A stretch of 64,000 bases of DNA from Nakamurella silvestris (GTDB lineage Bacteria; Actinomycetota; Actinomycetes; Mycobacteriales; Nakamurellaceae), in the NCBI GenBank assembly GCA_003576535.1, contig QXCQ01000206.1:39207-103206 (forward strand), given 5' to 3'. The translations under genes and the position numbers were made by a program. The notes under the pieces were generated by a model, which saw only the letters and a list, made by a program, of their open reading frames with translations, made no database searches and was not told the DNA's origin. Of this stretch, positions 28,135 to 37,096 are shown piece after piece; position 1 is the stretch's first letter; every line of letters starts with the position of its first letter.

Positions 28135-29175
28135 ATGAAGAGCAACAGCCTCAATCTGATCCGGCTGATCCTCGCCGGTGCCGTCATCGTCCACCACGTC
28201 TATCCTTTGGGCGGTTTCTCAGGTGCCCCGACCATCGACGGCGTCCAGTTCGGCGGATGGGCGGTTTTCGGTTTCTTCACCATCAGCGGGTACCTGATCT
28301 CTTCCACCCGGACCCGCAACACGATCGGCAATTTCCTGGTTCATCGGGTCGCCCGCATCTATCCAGGATTCTGGATCTGCCTGATCATCACCGCCGGGGT
28401 GTTCGCGCCGATCGCCCAACTGGTTCATCAGGGAAACCTCGATGGCTTTCTGACCACGAAGGTCACCCCGGTCGACTACTTCCTGAGAAATTTCACCCTG
28501 AACATCGGAAGCTTCTCGATCGGGACGACCTTGGCGGACAACCCCTTTCCCCATGCGTGGAACGGGTCCTTGTGGACGCTGTACTACGAATTCCTCTGTT
28601 ATGTCCTGGTCGGGGGGCTGTTCTGTCTGTCCTGGTGGCGAAAGCAACGGTGGTTGACCCCGGTGCTCTTCGTCGCGGCGGTGGCGCTGTCCGTCAGGTG
28701 GAGTTCCCTGGAGCCGTACGTCGGCGGAAATGTCGATCTGAAGAACCTGTTGCAGTTGCTGCCGTACTTCCTGGCAGGTTCGGCGTTGTACCGCTATCGC
28801 AAGGAACTCCCGCTGCACTGGATCGGGGCCGTGATCAGCGCCGTCCTGATCGTCGGTGCCCTGAAGCTGTCCGCGGTGTGGGGACTGCAGGCGGCCGCAC
28901 CGGCGCTGGCCTACCTGCTGCTGTGGTTGGGACAGGTGGTGCCGGCACCCCGCTGGATCACCAGGAACGACCTGTCCTACGGGGTGTACATCTATGCCTT
29001 TCCGGTGCAGCAGCTCCTGGCCGGCTTCGGGCTGCCCGACCACGGTGCCGTCCTGTACTTCGCGGTCACCGTGGCCATCACCCTTCCGTTGGCCGCCGCC
29101 AGTTGGTTCCTGGTGGAGCGTCCGGTGATCCGGAGCGCCAGAGCCCGGACGGCGCGCAAGGAGCTGGTTGCCTGA
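28135..29175 (+). CDS. Acyltransferase 3 family membrane protein (OafA/YrhL-like)
   Basis: 346 residues and about ten membrane helices. The N-terminus NLIRLILAGAVIVHHVYPL carries the family's R-x(n)-HH motif needed for acyl transfer. FFTISGYLISSTR and SLWTLYYEFLCYV are further family segments. These enzymes O-acylate cell-surface polysaccharides, glycolipids or secondary metabolites; the substrate cannot be inferred. The start at 28135 puts the motif at the usual distance from the N-terminus; a longer frame from 27913 is not protein-like. The neighbouring mannosidase is convergent, so no operon is suggested. Confidence 0.9.
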   Translation: MKSNSLNLIRLILAGAVIVHHVYPLGGFSGAPTIDGVQFGGWAVFGFFTISGYLISSTRTRNTIGNFLVHRVARIYPGFWICLIITAGVFAPIAQLVHQGNLDGFLTTKVTPVDYFLRNFTLNIGSFSIGTTLADNPFPHAWNGSLWTLYYEFLCYVLVGGLFCLSWWRKQRWLTPVLFVAAVALSVRWSSLEPYVGGNVDLKNLLQLLPYFLAGSALYRYRKELPLHWIGAVISAVLIVGALKLSAVWGLQAAAPALAYLLLWLGQVVPAPRWITRNDLSYGVYIYAFPVQQLLAGFGLPDHGAVLYFAVTVAITLPLAAASWFLVERPVIRSARARTARKELVA

Positions 29176-29190
29176 CCCTGCCGCACGGAG

Positions 29191-29238
29191 CCGCACGGGC
29201 CGGACGACGTCGATCTCGACTCCGTCCGGCCCGTGCGG
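29191..29238. terminator. Bidirectional terminator hairpin
   Basis: A perfect 15-bp stem, CCGCACGGGCCGGAC at 29191-29205 with its complement at 29224-29238, lies between convergent stops at 29175 and 29279. Confidence 0.8.
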
Positions 29239-29278
29239 GTCACCGGCTATCCGCAGTGCGCGCTAGCTGCGGTGATGC

Positions 29279-32200
29279 TCAACCGGCGGCACCGATCTGG
29301 GTGAGCCGGTGCAGGAATGCCGCCACCGTCTGCCGATCGGTCGAGGAGCTGCCACGGAAGGTCCCGTCGTCGAAGCCCTTGGTGATGTTCTGGGCCTTGA
29401 GCCAGGTGATCTCGGCGCAGAACGGGTGGGTGACGGCGATGTCGGTGTACGGCTTCGAGGTGCACGCCGGAGGCGTCGTTCCCGGGTTCGTCAGACGGTA
29501 GAGGAAGGCCGCGATCGCCTGCCGGTCGATGTTCGCCGTCGGCAGGTACGTGCCGTCGTCGAAGCCCTTGGTGATGTTATGGGCCTTGAGCCAGGTGATC
29601 TCGGCGCACAACGGGTGGGTCACGGGGCCGTCGGCGTACGGCTTCGAGGTGCACGCCGGGGGCGTCGTTCCCGGGTTCGACAGCCGGTAGAGGAAGGCCG
29701 CGAAGGTCTGCCGATCGACTGCTGTACCGGGACGGAATCTGCCGTCGTCGAACCCGCGGGTGATCCCCTTGCCCGCCAACCACATCACGTCGTCGTAGAA
29801 GGGCGCCGTTGCTGCGTAGTCGACGAAACGAACTGTCAGATCGGTGGATCCGGTCGCCGACGACTCCACCAGCTCGGACCCGCTGTAGGAGACCTTCAAC
29901 CGGGAGGCCCCGACGGGCAGGTCGGACAAGCTGATCTCGGCGGTGGCCTCCTGTCCCCCGGCCTGCAGATCCGCAGATCCGACCACGACGTCACCGGCAC
30001 GAACCACCACCTTCCCGGCGACCGAGGCCGCCGGCGCGGTGACCGTCACAGTTGCGGTCACCGGTGTTCCGGTGACCACCTCGGTGGCGGAGTAGGTGAC
30101 GTCGGTGACCGAGGCCGCCTTCGGCGCCGGGACGTCCGAGGCGATGGCGAAGACGTGGAAGCTGGAGTTGTTCGGCCAGGTGATGGACTTCAACGTCTTG
30201 CCCGCCGGCAGGGTGATCGGGGTCGTCGCGAAGAGACCGCAGCCGATGTTCTGGATGCTTCCGTTGTACCAACGGGCCGAGGCCTTCCCCACCGAGACGT
30301 TGCCGCCGGCCGGACTTCCCGAGCACCAGTCGGTCAGGGTCACGGACTGGGATCCGGTGGTGTCGTCGGCGTAGCGCAGAACCACCGTGGCGGTCTGGTT
30401 CGACCCGGTCGCCGCTCCGATGAAGGAGATCTTCCCTGCGGTTCCCAGCGTTGCCGACACATCGGTGGTCTGTCCGGCCGCGGCGATGTTGTCGGCCACG
30501 TCGGAGGTGGCACCACCCAACACGTAGGTGAGCCCGCTGCTCGCCACCTTCAGCGCGACACCCGCCGGCAGGCCGGCCGGCCCCATGAGATCGCGGATGA
30601 GGTAACCGTTTCCGCCGTCGAAGTTCGCGTTGTTCCGGCCTCGGTCGCCGATCCCCTTGTTGTTGAACGCGGCCTTCAGGCTGCTGTCCACCGGGACCAC
30701 GACGGTGAGTTGTCGGGTGATCGTCGCACCGGAGTCGGTGCCGACCTTCACGGTCAGCGGGTAGGCCCCGGCCGGTGTTCCTGCCTTGACCTTGACCGAC
30801 AGGGTCAGGTCCTGCTGACCGGGCAGTCCGTTGGACACGATCTTCCACGGTGCGGCCGTACCGACCGTGATCCGGGCCGGCCCGCTGACGGTGATGGAGC
30901 CGTTGACGGTTCCGGGGACCTGGGCCAGCACCTTCAGGGTCACATCGGTGGAGGCACCGGCGGCCAGCGAAACCGAGGAGGGGGTGATCCCGGCCGAGAT
31001 ACGGTTGACCACAGCATCACTGGGGCTGGCCGCACCTGGGGCGGCGTCGTTGCCGACCGCCCAGGTGCTCGACGGGGTCGCCCCGACGGTGTAGTCGAGG
31101 CTGTGTCCCGAGGTCAGTTGATCACCGGTCAGGTACGCCCGGGTGACGGGCTGCCCGTCCAGGGCCAGGGACTGGGTGTAGTAGCTGGAGGCGGTGAGTC
31201 CGGGGGCATTCAGGGTCAGCTTGCCGGAGGGGTACACCGTGTCGTCCAAAGTGATCTCGGCCTTGGTGAACACCGGTGTGGACAGGCCCCAGACGTCCGA
31301 GCCGGGCACGATCGGGTAGAGACCGAGGGAGGTCATGACGGCCCAGGAGGACATCTGCCCGAGGTCGTCGTTACCGGTGACTCCCGTCGGTCCGTCGGTG
31401 AACAGGGTCAACGCGGCGCGGACCACATCATTGGTCTTCCACGGCTGACCGGTCCAGAGGTAGGCGTACGGGGCATGCAGATCCGGCTCGTTGTTGGGGT
31501 TGTACTTGTCCTGGTTGTAGTAGGAGTACGCACCGTTGACCCAGACGTTACGGGCGGTGTCGGAGGGGTTGACCAGCAGCTTGTCGTAGGCGAAGAAGGC
31601 GTCCAGGCGGGTGGCCGCCGCGGCCCGTCCGCCGAGAAGGTCGACCAACCCGGGCATGTCCTGCTGGACCAGCCATTCGTACTGCACCGCGGTGCCCTCG
31701 TGGAACCCGGGAGCGGAGGCGGGATCGGTCTCGGCGACGAACACTCCGTCAGGGGTGCGGGCGCGGAAGGACTTGGTGGTGGTGTCCCAGAGGGACCGGT
31801 AGTTCTGCCCACGGGCGGCGTACCGGGCCGCATCCTCGTTGTGCCCCAAATTCTTCGCCATCGTCGAGAGCATCCCGTCGGCCAGGGCGTACTCGAGGGT
31901 GGCGGAGCCGCCGTGCTGGATGTCGTAGTCGCCCGGTTTCCCGGTGGCTCCCGCGTCGTAGGGGACGTACCCGCCGGCGATGTAGGTGGTGTTGCCGGCG
32001 CGCCCGTTGAACGGACTCGAGGCCGGTGGCACACCGTCGGCACTCTTCTTCAGTACCTGGTAGGCCTCCTCTTCGTGTCCCGCCAGGAGCCCTTGGCTCC
32101 AGGCGCTGACCAGGAACGGGGTGATCGGATCGCCGGTCATGATGTTGGTCTCGACCGGGCCGTAGCCCCACCGCGGGGCCCATCCCCCTTGCTGCGCCTG

Positions 32201-33430
32201 CAGAACGAGGGAGTAGGCCATGTCGGCGGACTCCCTCGGCGCGAGCAGGGCGAGCATCTGCTGCTGGGTCCGGTAGGTGTCCCAGAGTGAGAAGTTCTGG
32301 TAGTACGTGAATCCCGTTGCCTGGTGCACCGCCGCATCCCAGCCCTTGTACCGCCCGTCCACGTCCGTGCCGGTGTTGGGCGCGAGGAAACTGCGGTACA
32401 GGGCGGAGTAGAAGGTCTTGAGCTGGTTGTTGTCCGAACTCGTGACCTTGACCAGGGAAAGCTGCTGCTCCCATCGGGTGGCGGCCGCCTGCCTGGCCTG
32501 ATCCAGGGTGGCGGTTTCGGCCGCGAGATTCGCCCGCGCACCGGCGGGATCGACGTAGCTCAAGGAGGTCTGGGCCTCGACGACCTTGTCGGTGGTGGTG
32601 TCGAACTGCAGGTAGCCGCCTGTTCGACTGGTGCCCTGGGCCGAGACCGGGAGTGCTCCGGCGGTGGTGACGGTGCTGCCGACCCACGTGCCCGCCTTGG
32701 TGAAGGGCCGGTTGAAGGTCGTGCGGGTGTGAACGGTGAAGGGCTGGGTGTCCTGGCAGAACTTGCGCAGGGTGATCTCGGTGTCGACCGTGGTGCTGTC
32801 GACGATCGTGATCTTCGAGCTGGTCACGCTCGACAGCGCCTGTCCGGGATTGATCAGGACGTTCGCCTGAGTGGTGGCGGGGAAGGTGTACCGCTGGACA
32901 CCGGTGTGGGCGGTGGCCCCCAGCTCTGCGCGCACCGTACCGGCCGAGGCGGTGAGATCGACGGAATAGTAACCGGGAGAAGCCTTCTCGGTGGCGTGAC
33001 TGAACGGGAGCTGGTAGGTCCCGTAATCGGTGGAAGTCACCGCGCCGGTGGTCGGCAGTACCGGGAGGAATCCGCCCAGGCCGCAGCCGACCCCGGAGAG
33101 ATGTACCAGGGAGAACCCGCGGATCTTGGTGTCGGTGTAGCTGTACCCGGTGTTGTGGCCCGTGTCGGGCGAGAACTGGACCATGCCGAAGGGCACGGTG
33201 GCGCCCGGGTAGGTGTTGCCCTCGTCCTGGGTGCCGATGAAGGGGTTGACGTAGTCGACCAGGGCGTCCGGGGCGGTCCGGGTGGTTTCGGCGGCAGTCT
33301 CGCCCGCCGAGGCTGTGGGCGCGGCGAGCCCGAGGAGGGAGGTCACCACGGTCGCGGTGATACCCAGAGCGGCCCATCGTCGCGGGCGGGAATGGCGGTG
33401 TCGTAGGTCGTCTCGAAGGTTCAGGTCCAT
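29279..33430 (-). CDS. GH92 alpha-mannosidase with NPCBM-like, Ig-like and SLH domains
   Basis: 1383 residues. The ATG at 33430 has AGGAGAT 5 bases upstream; a signal peptide follows. The catalytic GH92 part runs ~50-790: VDYVNPFIGTQDEGNTYPGA at its N-terminus, then GGFLPVLPTTG, and a C-terminal half with YKGWDAAVH and NDDLGQMSSWAVM. GH92 enzymes are calcium-dependent exo-alpha-mannosidases. An NEW3-type beta domain, an NPCBM-like module (~950-1140), an Ig-like module and three SLH repeats (~1215-1380) follow. SLH repeats should bind it to the cell wall, so it probably trims external mannans or N-glycans at the surface. A perfect LacI-type operator lies about 100 bp upstream. No mannose transporter is adjacent. 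Confidence 0.93.
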   Translation of the reverse strand: MDLNLRDDLRHRHSRPRRWAALGITATVVTSLLGLAAPTASAGETAAETTRTAPDALVDYVNPFIGTQDEGNTYPGATVPFGMVQFSPDTGHNTGYSYTDTKIRGFSLVHLSGVGCGLGGFLPVLPTTGAVTSTDYGTYQLPFSHATEKASPGYYSVDLTASAGTVRAELGATAHTGVQRYTFPATTQANVLINPGQALSSVTSSKITIVDSTTVDTEITLRKFCQDTQPFTVHTRTTFNRPFTKAGTWVGSTVTTAGALPVSAQGTSRTGGYLQFDTTTDKVVEAQTSLSYVDPAGARANLAAETATLDQARQAAATRWEQQLSLVKVTSSDNNQLKTFYSALYRSFLAPNTGTDVDGRYKGWDAAVHQATGFTYYQNFSLWDTYRTQQQMLALLAPRESADMAYSLVLQAQQGGWAPRWGYGPVETNIMTGDPITPFLVSAWSQGLLAGHEEEAYQVLKKSADGVPPASSPFNGRAGNTTYIAGGYVPYDAGATGKPGDYDIQHGGSATLEYALADGMLSTMAKNLGHNEDAARYAARGQNYRSLWDTTTKSFRARTPDGVFVAETDPASAPGFHEGTAVQYEWLVQQDMPGLVDLLGGRAAAATRLDAFFAYDKLLVNPSDTARNVWVNGAYSYYNQDKYNPNNEPDLHAPYAYLWTGQPWKTNDVVRAALTLFTDGPTGVTGNDDLGQMSSWAVMTSLGLYPIVPGSDVWGLSTPVFTKAEITLDDTVYPSGKLTLNAPGLTASSYYTQSLALDGQPVTRAYLTGDQLTSGHSLDYTVGATPSSTWAVGNDAAPGAASPSDAVVNRISAGITPSSVSLAAGASTDVTLKVLAQVPGTVNGSITVSGPARITVGTAAPWKIVSNGLPGQQDLTLSVKVKAGTPAGAYPLTVKVGTDSGATITRQLTVVVPVDSSLKAAFNNKGIGDRGRNNANFDGGNGYLIRDLMGPAGLPAGVALKVASSGLTYVLGGATSDVADNIAAAGQTTDVSATLGTAGKISFIGAATGSNQTATVVLRYADDTTGSQSVTLTDWCSGSPAGGNVSVGKASARWYNGSIQNIGCGLFATTPITLPAGKTLKSITWPNNSSFHVFAIASDVPAPKAASVTDVTYSATEVVTGTPVTATVTVTAPAASVAGKVVVRAGDVVVGSADLQAGGQEATAEISLSDLPVGASRLKVSYSGSELVESSATGSTDLTVRFVDYAATAPFYDDVMWLAGKGITRGFDDGRFRPGTAVDRQTFAAFLYRLSNPGTTPPACTSKPYADGPVTHPLCAEITWLKAHNITKGFDDGTYLPTANIDRQAIAAFLYRLTNPGTTPPACTSKPYTDIAVTHPFCAEITWLKAQNITKGFDDGTFRGSSSTDRQTVAAFLHRLTQIGAAG

Positions 33431-33530
33431 GCAGATCTCCTGTGGTGTCAGTCGTCGTTGACTGCGGCGGGCGGCATCCTGATCCACCCGCCGACGTGTT
33501 GACTCCCGTCAGCGCAGCGGGCCGCCCAGT

Positions 33531-33546
33531 CTGACAACGTTGTCAG
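33531..33546 (-). promoter_or_regulatory. LacI-family operator upstream of the GH92 gene
   Basis: CTGACAACGTTGTCAG is a perfect 16-bp palindrome with the central CG typical of LacI-family operators. It sits about 100 bp upstream of the mannosidase start and about 185 bp from the divergent ECF sigma gene. Sugar-controlled repression of the mannosidase is the likely meaning. Confidence 0.75.
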
Positions 33547-33730
33547 CATCAAACGGTTCAAACCTAAGCCGGACGTCACTCTTTGTCAAGGACGGTGGCG
33601 GAGCGTGCGCGCTGTTGATGTCGACCGCACAGTTGCGCCGCATCGGCGCGTTATATCGGGCCCTCCCGGACATCTCTCTAGATGTGGGCCACGATGACGG
33701 GTCCCGGGGGTGAAAGGCAGGTGGTCTCAG

Positions 33731-34267
33731 GTGCACGGCGTCGAGGACACGATCGGCGGCAGGACGTCCGAGAGGGAACCGGAACAGGACCCCACCCCGG
33801 AATCCCTGTTCCGGCAACAGTACGTGCGGTTGTCGCGAACGGCGATGCTGCTGGTGGACAGTCCGCAGCTGGCCGAGGAGATCGTCCAGGACGCCTTCGC
33901 CGAGCTGGTCGCACGATGGGACCGGGTGGACCATGCCAAGGCGATCCCCTACCTCTACCGGTCGGTCGTCAACGGCGGACGGGCCTCTCTGCGCAGGCTC
34001 CGAACCGCACGTGCCCATGTTCCCGACACCCCGGGCCCGGGCCTGAATGCGGAGTCCGAGCTGCTCCGCCGAGCTCGGGACGAGCAGATCCGCGCCGCGG
34101 TCATGAAACTCCCCCGCCGCCAACGGCAGGTGATCGTCCTGCGGTTCTTCTCCGATCTGTCCCTGTCGGATGTCGCCGAGGCCTTGAACATCAGACCCAC
34201 CGCCGTGGCGGTGGCCACCCAGCACGCGCTCAGAACTCTGCGCTCAGTCGGACAGGAGTTCCTGTGA
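33731..34267 (+). CDS. ECF-type RNA polymerase sigma factor
   Basis: 178 residues. Region 2 spans ~25-90 (LFRQQYVRLSRTAMLLV...AEEIVQDAFAELVARW) and region 4 ~115-170 (KLPRRQRQVIVLRFFSDLSLSDVAEAL). It is most like the SigE/SigM-type (SACE/Streptomyces) ECF group. The GTG at 33731 has AGGTGG 6 bases before it; a GTG at 33710 is also in frame. It overlaps the next gene by the GTGA stop/start, which implies tight co-expression with the membrane protein that follows. Usually such a partner is the anti-sigma factor. Confidence 0.88.
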   Translation: MHGVEDTIGGRTSEREPEQDPTPESLFRQQYVRLSRTAMLLVDSPQLAEEIVQDAFAELVARWDRVDHAKAIPYLYRSVVNGGRASLRRLRTARAHVPDTPGPGLNAESELLRRARDEQIRAAVMKLPRRQRQVIVLRFFSDLSLSDVAEALNIRPTAVAVATQHALRTLRSVGQEFL

Positions 34268-35001
34268 ACGAGATCGAAGACCGGATCCGGACCGGCCTGC
34301 ACACCAGCTCACGCGATCGGGTTCCTCCGTCTGGTTGGGCGAACTCCCTTGACGAACTGCTCGGACGCACGAAACCGGCCAGGGCTTCGCGAGGCTCACT
34401 GCGATGGACGGTCCCGGTGATCGCCGCAGCAGCAACCGTTCTCGCCGTCATCCCGATCTGGCTGGTCACCCAGAATCGCGACACCTCACCTGCCGGCCCG
34501 GTCGCCGTGACCTTCTCCGTGAAGGACGGGAGGGTCAGCCTGGACGGACTCTCCTTCCCGGTGCCCGCAGGGTGGACCGCGATCGTGACCGCCGGAACGG
34601 GGCCGAGCACCACCGTCTGTGTCTCCCCGACCCAGCCGTCCGGCGCGGGCGACTGTGACGGGGTGACGGTCACCGCGGCCGCTCCGACGGTGTCGGGTTC
34701 CTTCCAGCCGATTCCCGATCCGAGCACCCACACCGCGGACGCCTGCCGCTGGGTCATGTTGCTCGGTCAGAACGCCGTCGGCGGCCGGGCTGCGATCCAG
34801 TACTCGATCGCCTGCAGCCCGAACGGTCAGAAGAAACTGTTCTGGTACCTCACCGACGGCTCGCTCGTGGTCAGCACACCACCGGCGGCCCATGCCGCCG
34901 AGGCCGCGCAGATCGTCGACGGCCTGGACCTGTCGGAGTGGCAGATCCAGCAGGGCGCGGACGCCGTCGAGGTCACCAGCGCACCGATGTCATCCTCCTG
35001 A
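34264..35001 (+). CDS. Membrane-anchored putative anti-sigma partner protein
   Basis: 245 residues. A ~45-residue cytoplasmic N-terminus, one membrane helix (~48-67; WTVPVIAAAATVLAVIPIWLV) and an extracellular domain of ~175 residues with four Cys. The GTG start overlaps the sigma stop and has AGGAG upstream. Sequence does not show a ZAS zinc motif (H-x3-C-x2-C), so an anti-sigma role rests on position and topology rather than on a recognised domain. Confidence 0.7.
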   Translation: MNEIEDRIRTGLHTSSRDRVPPSGWANSLDELLGRTKPARASRGSLRWTVPVIAAAATVLAVIPIWLVTQNRDTSPAGPVAVTFSVKDGRVSLDGLSFPVPAGWTAIVTAGTGPSTTVCVSPTQPSGAGDCDGVTVTAAAPTVSGSFQPIPDPSTHTADACRWVMLLGQNAVGGRAAIQYSIACSPNGQKKLFWYLTDGSLVVSTPPAAHAAEAAQIVDGLDLSEWQIQQGADAVEVTSAPMSSS

Positions 35002-35220
35002 GAGCTGCCGGCCGGTGGACCTGCTCGGATGTTTCACCCGAAAGCCACGGACCCCCGACGTCCGCCAGTGCTAGAACGGGTAGACACGGATTCCAGGATC
35101 CAGCGGGTTGGTCCGCCGGCAACGTGGAGGTCATCGCTGTGCCTGCCTTGCACCGGTTGCACCAGGGCGTTCGAGCCTGTCTGTGCATCGGTCGACCCAC
35201 CGCCGCCCGGCTGGAACGTG

Positions 35221-36123
35221 GTGACTGAGCCCCGGCGACGTGGAGCCCGCTCCTACCGGCACGGGCGGACCCGTCGCCGGATCTTGACGCTGGCACTGAC
35301 GGCAGCAGTCGCTGCGGCTTCGGTGTCGGGCGGTGTGTTCCCGCAGTCCGCCCGACATGGCGTGTCCCGGTCGGCGGCAGCCCCTGCTGCGGCCACGCCT
35401 GCGAGCCCGGGTTGCCCCACAACCGGGGGCAGCGCGGCGACCACCTGCCGGAAGGTGGTGAAGGCGACGTACCCGTGGCACCGCCGGATCGTGTCGACCA
35501 CGTTCTGGGTCGGCGAGGTCTTCGATGTCGGCGCCGCCGACGGCAGCCAGGTGTACTCGACCTACGACGACGCCTGGCAGCGGCACTACGGCGGGTGCGA
35601 CGGAATCCTGGTGTCCAAGGTGTGCCGAACCGAGCGCAGGACCGCGGCGAACGGCTACTACCCGACCTCGATGAAGCCACGGGAGAATCCGTTCTATCTC
35701 GATCTGCCCTTCGACGACGTGAACGACCCGATCGCCCTCGCTTCGCGGATGCGGGTGGTGCCCTGGGCCGGTCGGCTCAGCGCCGCCCGGGCGACCGATC
35801 AAAGGGTGAGCCTGATGAAGAACCAATGGGTGGAACTTCGTCGGGGTTCGCACCGGTGCTTCGGCCAGGTCGAGGATGCCGGACCGGGCAAGTACCACGA
35901 TGCGCGGTATGTGTTCGGGACCAAGGACCAGCGGCCGGCGAACCGCCGGTACGGCGGAGCGGGCATCGATGTCTCGCCGGCGCTGAACGGTTGTCTGGGT
36001 TTCCGTGAGCTGAACGGTCAGGGCGATCGCGTCGACTGGCGCTTCGTCGACGCCAAGGATGTGCCTGCCGGGCCATGGCGTCGTATCGTCACGACCTCCG
36101 GGGTGTGGAACGTCGACGGCTGA
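35221..36123 (+). CDS. Secreted protein of unknown function
   Basis: 300 residues starting at one of two adjacent GTG codons (35218/35221). Arg-rich N-terminus, then LTLALTAAVAAASVSGGVF, a signal peptide. The mature part is basic and rich in Trp, Tyr and Gly, with Cys in ATTCRK, YGGCDG, KVCR, HRCFGQ and NGCLGF. The stretch CFGQVEDAGPGKYHDARYVFG and the following YGGAGIDVSPALNGC recall secreted double-psi beta-barrel or hydrolase folds, but I do not recognise the family and assign no activity. It is the last gene before the first palindromic repeat. Confidence 0.6.
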   Translation: MTEPRRRGARSYRHGRTRRRILTLALTAAVAAASVSGGVFPQSARHGVSRSAAAPAAATPASPGCPTTGGSAATTCRKVVKATYPWHRRIVSTTFWVGEVFDVGAADGSQVYSTYDDAWQRHYGGCDGILVSKVCRTERRTAANGYYPTSMKPRENPFYLDLPFDDVNDPIALASRMRVVPWAGRLSAARATDQRVSLMKNQWVELRRGSHRCFGQVEDAGPGKYHDARYVFGTKDQRPANRRYGGAGIDVSPALNGCLGFRELNGQGDRVDWRFVDAKDVPAGPWRRIVTTSGVWNVDG

Positions 36124-36148
36124 CCGCGCTGCCGATCCCCCGCCCCTC

Positions 36149-36230
36149 CTGACCGCGCTCCTTCCCGACAATCGCGCGCGATACATGCAGCGCGATTGTC
36201 GGGACCGAGCGCGGTTGCACACTGGAGCTG
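36149..36230. repeat. Palindromic repeat copy 1 with degenerate tRNA-Ala 3' end
   Basis: Two 26-bp arms (36152-36177 and 36190-36215) pair at 24 of 26 positions around a 12-base centre GCGATACATGCA. A partial TGGAGCTGCG follows, resembling the tRNA-Ala 3' end seen after the other copies. It marks the left edge of the accessory region. Confidence 0.75.
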
Positions 36231-36274
36231 CGCGGCATTGCGGGCGATTGTCGATAAGGAGCCTGCCGTTGGCC

Positions 36275-36913
36275 TCAGTCTTCCACTTCCTCTTCCTCTT
36301 CCTCTTCCTCGTGACCGACCAGGCCCCACTCCATCTCACCGGCGAACTCCCCGCGCTGAGTGGTTCTGGCGTAGTAGCTCCCGAGTGGTCGATTCGCCTC
36401 CAGCGCGTCGGCCGTTCCTGCAAGGAGTTCTTCCAAGGACGCCCAGCCGATGTCCGTCTCGTCGGCTTCCGAGTGGGCGAATTCGGTGATGCACCATTGC
36501 TGGGGCCCCGGTCGGGTGTCTACGAACAAGTAGTAGCCGGTGTGTTCGTTGGCGAAAGGGACGAACTCCGGCAGGAAGACTCCGGCAGGTGTTCCGGCTT
36601 CTTCGGCGCGGCGATCAGCGATCGACCCTGCCTCCGATGGGTCGGTGGTCCACACCTCGACGAGCTCACTCCAGTTCGTGGCGAGATCTGCGGGTGAGGA
36701 GACCGAGTAGTTCGGCAACGCCAGTGCGGACATATGGGTGGCCCCCGCGTGCAGCGAAAACCATTCGTCAAGCTCAGGTCCCCACCACGTGCCGATCGCA
36801 TCCAGAGCCGCTTGGGTGGCGATCGCGTCCGGCGGGCGGATCGCGGCATACGTGGCGGGGGCGTGTTGTTCCATCCACCGCGAGATCCTGGACCACTCCG
36901 AAGTCACCGACAT
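36275..36913 (-). CDS. SMI1/KNR4 (SUKH) family protein
   Basis: 212 residues. N-terminal W-S-R-I-x-R-W-M-E-Q helix, a L-P-N-Y-S segment and G-Y-Y-L-F-V-D-T strands give the SMI1/KNR4 pattern, a fold used by many bacterial toxin-immunity proteins and by some housekeeping proteins. The tail ends in eight Glu residues. Start chosen at ATG 36913, since upstream in-frame residues are basic and unlike the family; the ribosome binding site is poor. No toxin gene is adjacent, so an immunity role is only possible. Confidence 0.65.
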   Translation of the reverse strand: MSVTSEWSRISRWMEQHAPATYAAIRPPDAIATQAALDAIGTWWGPELDEWFSLHAGATHMSALALPNYSVSSPADLATNWSELVEVWTTDPSEAGSIADRRAEEAGTPAGVFLPEFVPFANEHTGYYLFVDTRPGPQQWCITEFAHSEADETDIGWASLEELLAGTADALEANRPLGSYYARTTQRGEFAGEMEWGLVGHEEEEEEEEVED

Positions 36914-37096
36914 CGATGCAAGGTACCGCACCCGTTGGGCGCTGTCGCTGCGGGCTGCTGCTCTCACAGTGCCCTATACGCCACTGTTCTCCAGGGGGTA
37001 CAGCTGCCCGGGCGACGCCGGCGAACATTGACAGACCGGCCGATACTACGTCGCTGTGACGTTCGGAGGTCGGGCAATCTGTTCGGATCGCCGCCC

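Noticed and set aside
34264-35001. Zinc-containing anti-sigma (ZAS) factor
   Set aside because: The H-x3-C-x2-C motif is missing in the cytoplasmic part; only position and topology suggest an anti-sigma role.
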